Positions 54,156 to 62,496 of a stretch of 64,000 nucleotides of DNA are shown piece after piece. Made by a program: the position numbers and the translations under genes. The DNA comes from Streptomyces syringium. GTDB lineage: Bacteria; Actinomycetota; Actinomycetes; Streptomycetales; Streptomycetaceae. The DNA is taken from positions 868,001-932,000 of the forward strand of contig NZ_JAGIOH010000001.1 of assembly GCF_017876625.1 (NCBI RefSeq), written 5' to 3'. Position 1 is the stretch's first letter. Every line of letters begins with the position of its first letter. A model generated the notes under the pieces. That model ran no database searches. It worked only from the letters and a program-made list of their open reading frames with translations, and had not been told where the DNA came from.

Positions 54156-54503
54156 TCAGGGGGAGGGCTCGGGCCTGCCGTGGTCGCCCACGTGGCCCGG
54201 CCCCTGACGCAGGGACAGCAGCCGGGCGAGCACCCCCGGCCGGCGCGGGGCGGCGGGCGGAGCGTTCGGCGCCGGCCCGGACCGCGTGGCCACTTCCGCG
54301 GCCGGCTCGACCGGCTCTCCGTCGGCGCGGCGGGCCGCGCCGTCCTCGTGGTCGTCCTTCTCGTCGTCCCGGGCCTCCCGCGCGTCCTGGGTGTCGCGGT
54401 ACTCCTCGACGACGATGGGGGCGGGCTCGGGTTCGGGGCGGTGGGTGCGGTAGGCCTGGGCGCGCAGATACGCGTCCATGGCGCGCGCGGGGTCGAGGGG
54501 CAT
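54156..54503 (-). CDS. Hypothetical acidic/disordered protein
   Basis: A 115-residue protein with no recognised family. It begins MPLDPARAMDAYLRAQAYR, then has a long low-complexity acidic/Pro/Arg segment (EEYRDTQDAREARDDEKDD), and a C-terminal basic-Pro stretch RRPGVLARLLSLRQG. It is mostly disordered. ATG 54503 has AGGAGAGA upstream, which supports it as a real gene. It is leftward, upstream of nothing in particular, and convergent with the ATPase gene. Confidence 0.55.
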   Translation of the reverse strand: MPLDPARAMDAYLRAQAYRTHRPEPEPAPIVVEEYRDTQDAREARDDEKDDHEDGAARRADGEPVEPAAEVATRSGPAPNAPPAAPRRPGVLARLLSLRQGPGHVGDHGRPEPSP

Positions 54504-54594
54504 GACGTCTCTCCTGCTGTCGCACTAGGGGTGAGCGGAAAGGTGGAGCGCGGCGCCACGGCCTCCGGCAGGGAGGCGACGGGCGCGGTTCCGC

Positions 54595-54963
54595 TCAGCA
54601 GCGCAGGACGGTGTGCCGCGCGCGGGCGGCGGCGAGCGCGACGGCGTCGGAGCGGAGCACGGCCCGCTCGCTCGGCGACCGTCCGGTGTCCACTCCCGGG
54701 GGCACGGGGGGCGGCAACGCGCCGCCGAGCCTCCCGGGCGGTCGGCCCGACCGCCGCCCGGAGCGCGAGCCGCGCTGCTCGGAGGCGCAGGCGGCGTACT
54801 CCTCGGAGGCCGCGGCCGACAGGGAACCGGAGGTCTCCTCCCGGCCGACGCTGGCGGCGAGGCCCTCCACGGCCGATCCGGAGAGCGTCAGCAGTACGGA
54901 GATCAGCGCGACGACCAGGGCCCGCAACGCGGACCTCAGGACAGCGCGACCCCGCACACTCAT
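54595..54963 (-). CDS. Hypothetical secreted or membrane-anchored protein
   Basis: A 122-residue protein with an N-terminal basic region and one hydrophobic segment (about 12-32, ALRALVVALISVLLTLSGSAV) consistent with a signal anchor. The rest is Ser/Ala/Pro/Arg-rich and largely disordered, with cysteines near YAACASEQ and at the very C-terminus (TVLRC). No family was recognised. It is leftward, upstream of the hypothetical at 54,156, with 91 nt between them; the two may be co-transcribed. Confidence 0.5.
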   Translation of the reverse strand: MSVRGRAVLRSALRALVVALISVLLTLSGSAVEGLAASVGREETSGSLSAAASEEYAACASEQRGSRSGRRSGRPPGRLGGALPPPVPPGVDTGRSPSERAVLRSDAVALAAARARHTVLRC

Positions 54964-55080
54964 GACACCAAGAGTAGTTGGCCGATTACCCTGGGTGCAC
55001 TCAGTCGAACGAGTGAAGATTTCGATGATGGGTACGGTCTGTCACCGTCCGGCCCCCGACTCCCGGCGATGACCTGCGCT

Positions 55081-55782
55081 TCAGCCCTCGCGAGAGACGG
55101 CGGCCGCGTGCGGGCCGAGCCGTGCGACCGCCTTCCGCCAGGCTCCGGTCACGGCCGCGCGGGCGTGGGCCGTGGCGGCGGCCACGTCACCGGCGAGCTG
55201 CACGGGCGCGCCGACGTGGACGTGCAGGGCGGGCCTGCGCAAGGGCGCCGTCAGCAGTCCGGTGACCTGCTTGGCGCGCGAACCGGAGGTGACCCGGCGG
55301 GCCCCTGCCTGCCCCACCGGGACCACGGGGGCCGAGGTCGCCAGCGCCAGACGGGCGAGCCCGGTACGGAACGGCCCGGGCTCGGCCTCGCCGGAGTCCG
55401 GGCGGCGCGGCAGCCGCCCCTCCGGATAGAGGATCACGACCCGCCCGCCGGCCAGGGCCTCGGCGGCGGCGTCGAGCGCTCCCGCGGCCGCGTCGGTGCC
55501 CCGCCGGACGGGCACATGGCCCTCGCGGGCGAGCACATGGCCCAGCACGGGGATCCGCCACAGACCGGCGGCCGCCAGGAAGACGGGCTCGGCTCCGAGC
55601 CGGCGGACCGCCGCGAGGATCAGCCCCGGGTCGACCAGCGACGTGTGGTTGGGGGCGATGATGCTTCCCGGCGCGATCCCCGTCGCCACGTCGGTGGTGA
55701 CGTCGAAGCGACCGAGGGCGGGTACGACCGCATGCGCGAAGGTGCTGAGCACGTGCTTCTCCTTGACGATCCGTGATGCCAT
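55081..55782 (-). CDS. PlsC-type lysophospholipid acyltransferase
   Basis: A 233-residue acyltransferase of the PlsC (1-acyl-glycerol-3-phosphate) superfamily. The catalytic H(X4)D motif is NHTSLVDP (H46, D51), followed by the phosphate/acceptor-binding motif YPEGRLPR and the later PVVPVGQAGARR. Family members transfer acyl chains to lysophosphatidate or related acceptors at the membrane. There is no signal peptide; the N-terminal segment is amphipathic. It is leftward, next to the TIGR04222 membrane protein gene with 75 nt between them. The specific acceptor is unknown. Confidence 0.88.
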   Translation of the reverse strand: MASRIVKEKHVLSTFAHAVVPALGRFDVTTDVATGIAPGSIIAPNHTSLVDPGLILAAVRRLGAEPVFLAAAGLWRIPVLGHVLAREGHVPVRRGTDAAAGALDAAAEALAGGRVVILYPEGRLPRRPDSGEAEPGPFRTGLARLALATSAPVVPVGQAGARRVTSGSRAKQVTGLLTAPLRRPALHVHVGAPVQLAGDVAAATAHARAAVTGAWRKAVARLGPHAAAVSREG

Positions 55783-55857
55783 GCTTCCCCGGCGGAAGGC
55801 CCGGCACCTGAGTACGGATACTCAAGGGGCCGGGGCGGTGGGAGCGGAGGAACCCGT

Positions 55858-56868
55858 TCAGTCGCTGGAGCTGCTTCCGCAACTGCTCCCGCAACTGCTG
55901 CCACAGCTGCTCGCACCGCTGTCCCCGCCGCTGCCTCCGCCGTCGCCGCCGGAGCCCGCGTCCGAGCCGCCGGAGAAGAAGTCGCTCCACGACGCATCGC
56001 CGTCGGCCCCTGCACCGCACTCCGTCAGCAGCTCCCGCAGCGGGGCGTCCGGCAGGCACCCCACACCGTCGAGCGCCACGCCCAGCACCAGCCCCGTCGA
56101 CGAGGCGGCCGCACTGCTTCCTCCCGTATCACCGCGCCGGACTCCCCGCGCGAGACCGGCACCCGCCGTCGTCCGGTCACCGGCCCCGGGCAGCACGTGG
56201 TGCCGCACCAGCCCGCACAGCAGCGCGGCGACCGCCGCCAGCGCGTCACAGAGCAGGACGTGGGGTCCCCAGGCAGGGTCGCGGGTGAAGCGCACGAATC
56301 CCACCACCGTCACGACCGCCATGAAGCCGAAGCAGAGGTAGGTGAGAGTCCTCAGCACACGGTCGCAGGCGCGGAACAGCCACCGCCAGCCGAGGCCGTA
56401 GTCCAGCCCCCGCTCCCTGAGGGAACGTCCGACGGCGAGGACTTCGGGGGTACGCCCGCACAGCCGGCGCAAGGGCCGCACCTCGGGTACGGACGTCCCT
56501 CGCGCCCTCGCTTCCCCGTGCGTGCGCACGATGGCCTCCTCGACGGCCGTCCGCGGCTCACGCCCCCGGGTCAGATGCACCCGGCCGCCGGCGGAGAGCC
56601 GGGTGGATATCCGCAGCAGTCCGTCGCGTTCCATGGCGACCAGCGCGGTGTCGACCACGCGCAGGGGACCACCGCTCAGCCACGCGACCTCCAGCACCTC
56701 GCGGCCGGCCCCGCCCCCGGCCGCGTCCGCGGCAAGCGGCGCGGGGTCGGCCGGGTCGCCGCTCTCCCGGCGCCGTCGGGCAGCCTCCAGACGCGCCGCC
56801 CCGCCGAGGGCCGCGCAGAGCACGACGACGAGGTAGCCGAACGCCAGAAAGAACAGCGGCACATCCAT
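55858..56868 (-). CDS. TIGR04222-domain membrane protein with Gly/Ser/Cys tail
   Basis: A 336-residue membrane protein of the actinobacterial TIGR04222 type. It has one N-terminal helix (about 4-22), a cytoplasmic region with EVAWLSGGPLRVVDTALVAMERDGLLRIS that looks like a winged-helix-like fold, then two transmembrane segments (about 172-190 and 205-225). The C-terminus is a striking low-complexity tail, SGGDSGASSCGSSCGSSCGSSSSD, in which CGSS repeats three times. The tail is typical of this family. Function is unknown. ATG 56868 starts directly at the first helix. Confidence 0.82.
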   Translation of the reverse strand: MDVPLFFLAFGYLVVVLCAALGGAARLEAARRRRESGDPADPAPLAADAAGGGAGREVLEVAWLSGGPLRVVDTALVAMERDGLLRISTRLSAGGRVHLTRGREPRTAVEEAIVRTHGEARARGTSVPEVRPLRRLCGRTPEVLAVGRSLRERGLDYGLGWRWLFRACDRVLRTLTYLCFGFMAVVTVVGFVRFTRDPAWGPHVLLCDALAAVAALLCGLVRHHVLPGAGDRTTAGAGLARGVRRGDTGGSSAAASSTGLVLGVALDGVGCLPDAPLRELLTECGAGADGDASWSDFFSGGSDAGSGGDGGGSGGDSGASSCGSSCGSSCGSSSSD

Positions 56869-57139
56869 GTCCGACCGACCCCCCGAACAACGACAAGATC
56901 AACTATTGGGGACACGCTAACCGGTGGTCCGCGTCATTCGCGCCATCCCTCGCGCCCCTCCCGCCCCACCACCGGCAGCCCTGCCGACGCACGGCGCGCC
57001 ACCGCCGCCCGCCACCCCTCTCAGCGGGACCGAACGGCTGGCCGGATCCGGATCGTCCGTCCCTGTGCGGCTCAACGCCTGAGGCGCCGCAGGAGTCCGG
57101 ACCTCTGTACCCGTCCGTTGCGAGCGAGAGGCACGGCAC

Positions 57140-58354
57140 ATGACCGTACGGAGAACACGTACCGCACTGGCAGGAGTCCTGACGGCCGCCGCGATGACCG
57201 TGGCGGCCCTCGCGACCCCCGCCGCGGCCGATGACGGCCGGGGGGACGGCCCGCACGCCGCCACCCGGGAATCCCTGCGCGCCCAGGTGAGGGCCGGGGT
57301 GCCGGGAGCGGTGGGACAGGCCCGGGACGCGGGCGGCACCTGGAACGGCTCGGCCGGGGTGGCGGACCTGCGCACCCACCGGCCCCGCCTGCCGCAGGAC
57401 CGCTTCCGGATCGGCAGTCTCACCAAGGCGTTCGTCTCGGTCGTCCTCCTCCAGCAGGAGGCCGAGGGGAGGCTCGACCTCGACGACACGGTCGAGCACT
57501 GGCTGCCGGGCGTCGTCCGCGGCAACGGCCACGACGGCCGACGGATAACGGTCCGTCAGCTCCTCAACCACTCGTCCGGGATCTTCAACCACACCGAGGA
57601 CCCGGAGCTCAGGGACCAGCTCACCAAGACCTTCTTCCGCCACCGCTTCGACACCCGTACGCCCCGGCAGCTCACGGACATCGCGATGAGCCACCGCCCG
57701 TACTTCGAGCCGGGCAAGGGCTGGCACTACTCCAACACCAACTACGTCCTGGCCGGGATGATCGTGGAGAAGGCGGCCGGACGCCCGTACGCCGACGAGA
57801 TCGTGCGGCGCCTCATCCGGCCCCTCGGCCTGCGGGGCACCAGCCTTCCCGGCACGTCATCGGGGATGCCCGGCCCGCACGGCCGGGCCTACGGCAAGCT
57901 CACCTTCGGCCCGAAGCCGACCGACCCGGTCCACGACGTCACCGAACTCAACCCGTCCTGGGGCGGCGCGGCGGGGGAGATGATCTCCACGCCCGGTGAC
58001 CTCAACCGCTTCTACCGCGCGCTGCTGGGCGGCGGCCTGCTCCCGGGGGCCCAGCAGCGGCAGCTCCTGACGACCGTCCCGATGGGCGACGAGATCCCCG
58101 GCGGGCGGTACGGACTCGGGGTCATGCCGGCCACCCTGTCGTGCGGCGTGGACGTCTGGTTCCACACCGGCGGCATCCACGGCTCCGGCTCCCTGGCCGC
58201 GGCGACGCCGGACGGCCGCCATACGGCCGCGTTCAATCTGAACGGCGACTGGGCGGGTGACCTCGGCGGGCTGCTCGAGGCCGAGTACTGCGGTACGAAG
58301 CCGCACACGGCGGCGAAGTCCCAGGGCCTCGCGGCCATGACCGCACTGCGCTGA
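57140..58354 (+). CDS. Secreted class C beta-lactamase-like serine hydrolase
   Basis: A 404-residue secreted serine hydrolase of the beta-lactamase/DD-carboxypeptidase (class C) family. The signal peptide MTVRRTRTALAGVLTAAAM leads to a likely AAA cleavage near residue 30. The SxxK motif is S93-L-T-K96 in RIGSLTKAFVS, the YxN motif is in HYSNTNYVLAGM, and the KTG-equivalent HTG is in WFHTGGIHG. It could act as a D-alanyl-D-alanine peptidase or a related esterase in the cell wall. It is the first gene of a rightward stretch but is followed by its own hairpin at 58,370. Confidence 0.9.
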   Translation: MTVRRTRTALAGVLTAAAMTVAALATPAAADDGRGDGPHAATRESLRAQVRAGVPGAVGQARDAGGTWNGSAGVADLRTHRPRLPQDRFRIGSLTKAFVSVVLLQQEAEGRLDLDDTVEHWLPGVVRGNGHDGRRITVRQLLNHSSGIFNHTEDPELRDQLTKTFFRHRFDTRTPRQLTDIAMSHRPYFEPGKGWHYSNTNYVLAGMIVEKAAGRPYADEIVRRLIRPLGLRGTSLPGTSSGMPGPHGRAYGKLTFGPKPTDPVHDVTELNPSWGGAAGEMISTPGDLNRFYRALLGGGLLPGAQQRQLLTTVPMGDEIPGGRYGLGVMPATLSCGVDVWFHTGGIHGSGSLAAATPDGRHTAAFNLNGDWAGDLGGLLEAEYCGTKPHTAAKSQGLAAMTALR

Positions 58355-58369
58355 CCATCCGCTCCCGCG

Positions 58370-58409
58370 CCCGCGGTACGGGTCCGCTCCCGCGGGCCCG
58401 TACCGCGGG
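58370..58409. terminator. Terminator hairpin after serine hydrolase gene
   Basis: Perfect 13-nt arms CCCGCGGTACGGG/CCCGTACCGCGGG with a 14-nt GC-rich loop, starting 16 nt after the hydrolase stop. Confidence 0.7.
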
Positions 58410-58494
58410 ACCCGCCGCGTCGGCGCGCACCCCGACAGGACGGGGATCCGCACAACTCCCCCACGCGTCCCACCCGATGGTGTGTAATGCAGCC

Positions 58495-59853
58495 ATGCAG
58501 AGGCCGGATCGGGAGCGGGCGGAGTCGGCCGCGCGGCAGGAAGCGGCGCGGCTCACGGCGATGGACATTCACGGCGTCGCCCTCACCTGGGTGGACGTCG
58601 CGGGCCTCACCCGGGTCAAGGCCGTTCCCACCGCCCGGCTCCCGCATGCCGCGCGGCGCGGCGTGGGCATGTCGCCCTCCTTCGACGTCTATCTCACCGA
58701 CGACTCCGCCGTCACCAGCCCCCACATCGGCGGGCCGGACGGCGATCTGCGGCTCTTCCCCGATCTGGACCGGCTGACCGTGCTGGCCGCGCAGCCCGGC
58801 TGGGCCTGGGCGCCCGTCGACCGGTACGAACAGAGCGGCGACCCGTACGGCGCGTGCCAGCGGCAGTTCGCCCGGCGGATGACCGAGCACGCCGCGGCGC
58901 GGGGTGTGCGGCTGCGGATGGGCTTCGAGACGGAATGGGTCGTCACCCGGGGCGATCTCACCGAGACGGAGATCCGGTATCCGTGCGCGGGCCCGGCGTA
59001 CGGGATGACACGGCTGGTCGAACTGTCGGACTATCTGCGCGACGTCCTCGAAGCGCTCGCCGCGCAGGACGTCGAGGTCCTGCAGATCCACCCGGAGTAC
59101 TCCCCCGGGCAGTTCGAGGTGTCGGTGGCCCCGGCGGACCCGGTCGGCGCCGCCGACCTCGCCGTCCTGGTCCGCGAGACGATCCGCGCGGTGTCGGCCC
59201 GGCACGGGCTGACGGCCTCGTTCGCACCGGTCGTGGAGGCGGGGAGCGTCGGCAGCGGCGCGCATCTGCACCTGAGCCTCTGGGACGAGGACGGGAATCT
59301 GTGCCGGGGCGGTGCCGGGCCGTACGGCATGACGGAGGTCTGCGAGGCCTTCCTCGCCGGAGTGCTCCGGGAGTTGCCCGCCCTGCTCGCCCTGGGCGCC
59401 CCCACCCCGGCCGGCTATCTGCGGCTCGCGCCCTCGCAGTGGGCCGGGGCCTTCCAGTGCTGGGGCCTGGAGAACCGGGAGGCGGCGCTGCGTTTCATCA
59501 CCGGCGCCCCCGACGACGCCTCGGGTGCCAACGCCGAGGTCAAGTGCTTCGACGGGGCGGCCAACCCGTATCTGGTGGTCGGCGCGGTCACCGCCGCCGG
59601 GCTCGCCGGGATCGAGGCCGGGCTGACGCTCCCGCCGCCGGTCGCGGGCGACCCCGTCACCACCGGCCGGGAGACCCGGCTGCCGGCCTCGCTGCCGGAG
59701 GCGCTGGAGCACTTCAGCCGCTCGGCGCTGCTGCGCACCGCGCTCGGTGATCCGCTGTTCGAGGCCGTCGTCGCGGTGCGCCGCGGCGAGGCGGCGCGGT
59801 TCGACGGCGCCGCGCCGCAGGACATCGCGGACGCCACCCGCAGGCGGTTCTGA
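58495..59853 (+). CDS. Glutamine-synthetase-like protein (FluG-type C-terminal half)
   Basis: A 452-residue glutamine-synthetase-fold protein (GS type I/III-like relatives), with FETEWVV, QIHPEYSPGQFEVSVAPADP, SGAHLHLSLWDEDG (the ATP/metal region), RLAPSQWAGAFQCWGLENREAALRF and NAEVKCFDGAANPYL. The latter two correspond to the glutamate/ATP-binding loops of GS. It may form gamma-glutamyl amides rather than glutamine. ATG 58495 was used, with ATG 58477 as an alternative. Its stop is immediately followed by the GTG of an amidohydrolase gene, and fungal/plant FluG proteins are fusions of exactly these two domains in the opposite order. This is the bacterial split equivalent. Substrate unknown. 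Confidence 0.88.
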   Translation: MQRPDRERAESAARQEAARLTAMDIHGVALTWVDVAGLTRVKAVPTARLPHAARRGVGMSPSFDVYLTDDSAVTSPHIGGPDGDLRLFPDLDRLTVLAAQPGWAWAPVDRYEQSGDPYGACQRQFARRMTEHAAARGVRLRMGFETEWVVTRGDLTETEIRYPCAGPAYGMTRLVELSDYLRDVLEALAAQDVEVLQIHPEYSPGQFEVSVAPADPVGAADLAVLVRETIRAVSARHGLTASFAPVVEAGSVGSGAHLHLSLWDEDGNLCRGGAGPYGMTEVCEAFLAGVLRELPALLALGAPTPAGYLRLAPSQWAGAFQCWGLENREAALRFITGAPDDASGANAEVKCFDGAANPYLVVGAVTAAGLAGIEAGLTLPPPVAGDPVTTGRETRLPASLPEALEHFSRSALLRTALGDPLFEAVVAVRRGEAARFDGAAPQDIADATRRRF

Positions 59854-60993
59854 GTGCACCCCTCGGCGGCGTCACCGCTGGTGGACCACCACTGCCACGG
59901 CGTGGCCCGAGCCGATCTCGGCCCGGAGGACTTCGCGTCCTTCCTCACCGAGTCCGACGCGCCCGCCGCGCCCGGCACGACCTTCTTCGACACCCAGCTC
60001 GGCTTCGCGGTGCGCCGCTGGTGCCCGCCGTTGCTGGACCTCCCGGCGCACTGCCCGCCGGCCCGCTATCTCGCCCGCCGGCGCGAACTCGGCGCGCGGG
60101 AGGTGACGGGGCGGCTGCTGCGGGCCGCCGGGATCACCGACTACCTGGTCGACACCGGGCTCCCCGGTGACCTGACGAGCCCTCAAGAGCTGGCGGCCGC
60201 CGGAGCCGCGACGGCGCACGAGATCGTACGTCTGGAGACCCTCGCCGAGCGCGTCGCCGACGGCGTCGCCTCGCCCGACGCCGCCGAGGGCTTTCTCCAG
60301 GGCCTCGCCACCGCCGTAGGGGACGCCGCCCGGACCGCCGCGGGCTTCAAGTCGGTGGTCGCCTACCGGTACGGACTCGACTTCGACCCCGCCCCGCCGG
60401 ACCCCGCCGAGGTCCGGGATGCAGCGGCCCGCTGGCTCGGCGGACGGGCGCCGGGCGGGCGGCTGGCCGACCCGGTGCTGCTGCGCCACCTGTTGTGGTC
60501 CGCCGCCCGGACGGCCTTGCCGCTACAGCTGCACACCGGCTTCGGCGACCCTGATCTGCGCCTGGACCGCTGTGATCCGCTGCTGCTCACCGACTTCGTA
60601 CGAGCCGTGGGCCCCACGGGCTGTTCGCTGGTCCTGCTGCACGGCTATCCGTACCACCGGGGTGCCGGCTACCTCGCCCACGCCTTCCCCCACGTCTACA
60701 CCGACGTCGGCCTCTCCCTGACCCACACCGGGGCGCGGGCCGAGGCGGTCCTCGGCGAGATGCTGGAACTGGCCCCGTTCGGCAAGATCATGTTCTCCAG
60801 CGACGCCTACGGGCTGCCGGAGCTCTACGTCGTGGGCGCCCAGCTCTTCCGCCGGGCCCTGGCCCGGCTGCTGACCGGCTGGGTGAACGACGGGGCCTGG
60901 TCGCCGGACGACGCACGGCGGGTCGCCGGGCTGATCGGGGCGGGCAACGCGCGGCGGGTCTACCGGCTCGGGGCGGGCGGGGCGGACGGCTAG
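59854..60993 (+). CDS. Amidohydrolase-2 family protein (FluG-type N-terminal half)
   Basis: A 379-residue TIM-barrel amidohydrolase. The metal motif DHHCHG is at residues 11-16, later LQLHTGFGDPDLR carries the second histidine, LLHGYPYHRGAGY a third, and FSSDAYGLPE the catalytic aspartate. GTG 59854 begins in the base after the glutamine-synthetase-like stop codon, so translation is coupled. It resembles the N-terminal nodulin/FluG domain. Together the pair could form and cleave an amide or process an amine-containing metabolite. It is followed after 180 nt by a glycosyltransferase gene. Confidence 0.88.
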   Translation: MHPSAASPLVDHHCHGVARADLGPEDFASFLTESDAPAAPGTTFFDTQLGFAVRRWCPPLLDLPAHCPPARYLARRRELGAREVTGRLLRAAGITDYLVDTGLPGDLTSPQELAAAGAATAHEIVRLETLAERVADGVASPDAAEGFLQGLATAVGDAARTAAGFKSVVAYRYGLDFDPAPPDPAEVRDAAARWLGGRAPGGRLADPVLLRHLLWSAARTALPLQLHTGFGDPDLRLDRCDPLLLTDFVRAVGPTGCSLVLLHGYPYHRGAGYLAHAFPHVYTDVGLSLTHTGARAEAVLGEMLELAPFGKIMFSSDAYGLPELYVVGAQLFRRALARLLTGWVNDGAWSPDDARRVAGLIGAGNARRVYRLGAGGADG

Positions 60994-61173
60994 GGGCTGC
61001 CCGCACATCCACGAGCGGGTGTCGCGCGCCTGGCGGCCGTCACCGGGCGCGGTGGCCGACCGGTGGGCCCCCGCTCTCCCCCGCCGCCGTATCCGGGCCG
61101 GTTCCTCCTCGTTGGGTCGATGAGGCAGTTCGTCGGACGCCGGCCGGGTCCCGGCGGGCGGGAGGGCCGGGTC

Positions 61174-62418
61174 ATGCGCATCCAAATCATCACGGCGGGC
61201 ACCATGGGTTCGGTGGCCCCGTACACCGGTCTCGGCCACCGTCTCGTGGCCGAGGGCCACGACGTCGAGATCGTCACCCACGCGAAGTTCGAAGAGCTGG
61301 TGACCTGTTGCGGCCTGCGCATGCGGCCGCTGTCCGCCGACCCGTTCGAGGAGCTGATCGGCGCGCACACCCGCTTCCGGCACGGCGGCCGTTCGCTGCG
61401 GGCGGTCCAGCGGCTCGCGCACGCCACCGAGCGGGCCGCGGCGGGGCTCGTGGACGGGATCATCACGGCGGTGGACCCCTCGGCGGACCTGGTCCTGCTG
61501 TCGACGATCGCCGCGCCGGTCGGCAGGGTCGTCGCCCGCTACCACGACATCCCGAGCATGGGGGTCTTCCTCCAGCCCGACGCGCCCACGGCGGCCTTCT
61601 CGCCGTGCGCCCTGTCGTGGCGGGAGCCGGGGTACGCCAACCGGCTCCGGGGCCGGGCGGTGAACGTCGCGATGGACTCCCTGTACGCCGCGGCCTACCG
61701 GCGGCTGCACGCCCGGCTGGGGCTGCCGTACCGCAGCGGCCACCGGCTGCGCAGGGCGCGGGAGGCCGGCCGCTGGCCCATCTGGCACGGGTACAGCCCC
61801 TCGGTCGTCCCGCGCCCCTCGGACTGGCGGCCCGAGCTGCGCGTCGCCGGGTACTGGTGGCCGCACGAGTGCCCGCTGTGGACACCGCCCGCGCTGGTCA
61901 CGGACTTCCTGGCCGCCGGGCCACCGCCGGTGCTCGTCAGCTTCGGCAGCAATATGCCCGACGCCCCCGAGCGGCTGAGCGCCATCACCGCCCGTGCGTT
62001 GCGGCAGGCGGGGCTCCGGGGCATCGTCCAGTCCGGGTGGGCGGGGCTGTCCGTGGTGAACGACGACGTCATCACGGTGGGCGTGGTGCCGCACGGCTGG
62101 CTGCTGCCGCGCACGGCCGCCGTCGTGCACCACGCCGGCGCGGGCACCACGGGAGCGGGTCTGCGCGCGGGAGTGCCCGCCGTGCCGGTGCCGGTGCTGA
62201 CCGACCAGCCCTGGTGGGCCGCCCGGCTGGTGCAACTGGGCGTGAGCCCCCGGGCGTTGCCGCACCGGGAGCTGACCGCGAGCCGGCTGGCGGACGCGAT
62301 GCGGCGGGCGACCGGGGAGCCGGGCTTCGCCGAGCGGGCCACCGCGTTCGCCAAGCGGCTGGCGCAGGAGGACGGCGCGGGGGCCGTCGCCCGCGCGGCC
62401 GCCGCACTGGCCTCCTGA
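61174..62418 (+). CDS. GT1-family glycosyltransferase (macrolide/MGT-like)
   Basis: A 414-residue GT-B glycosyltransferase of family 1. The N-terminal acceptor domain begins MRIQIITAGTMGSVAPYTGLG and the C-terminal donor domain carries VVPHGWLLPRTAAVVHHAGAGTTGAGLRAGVPAV, the nucleotide-sugar-binding region. The DQPWWA motif near the end is the glucose/donor-contact motif of this group. ATG 61174 follows GGGAGGG. It would glycosylate a small lipophilic or phenolic acceptor with a UDP- or dTDP-sugar. It lies in the same direction as the FluG-like pair and the WS/DGAT gene; an operon is possible but not proven. Acceptor unknown. Confidence 0.9.
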   Translation: MRIQIITAGTMGSVAPYTGLGHRLVAEGHDVEIVTHAKFEELVTCCGLRMRPLSADPFEELIGAHTRFRHGGRSLRAVQRLAHATERAAAGLVDGIITAVDPSADLVLLSTIAAPVGRVVARYHDIPSMGVFLQPDAPTAAFSPCALSWREPGYANRLRGRAVNVAMDSLYAAAYRRLHARLGLPYRSGHRLRRAREAGRWPIWHGYSPSVVPRPSDWRPELRVAGYWWPHECPLWTPPALVTDFLAAGPPPVLVSFGSNMPDAPERLSAITARALRQAGLRGIVQSGWAGLSVVNDDVITVGVVPHGWLLPRTAAVVHHAGAGTTGAGLRAGVPAVPVPVLTDQPWWAARLVQLGVSPRALPHRELTASRLADAMRRATGEPGFAERATAFAKRLAQEDGAGAVARAAAALAS

Positions 62419-62496
62419 CCCCGCTGTCCTCTCCCCCCGCCGGTCCCCCGGCCACCCAGCCACGTTGCCGACACCCAGTCAGAATCAGGACCCCTC

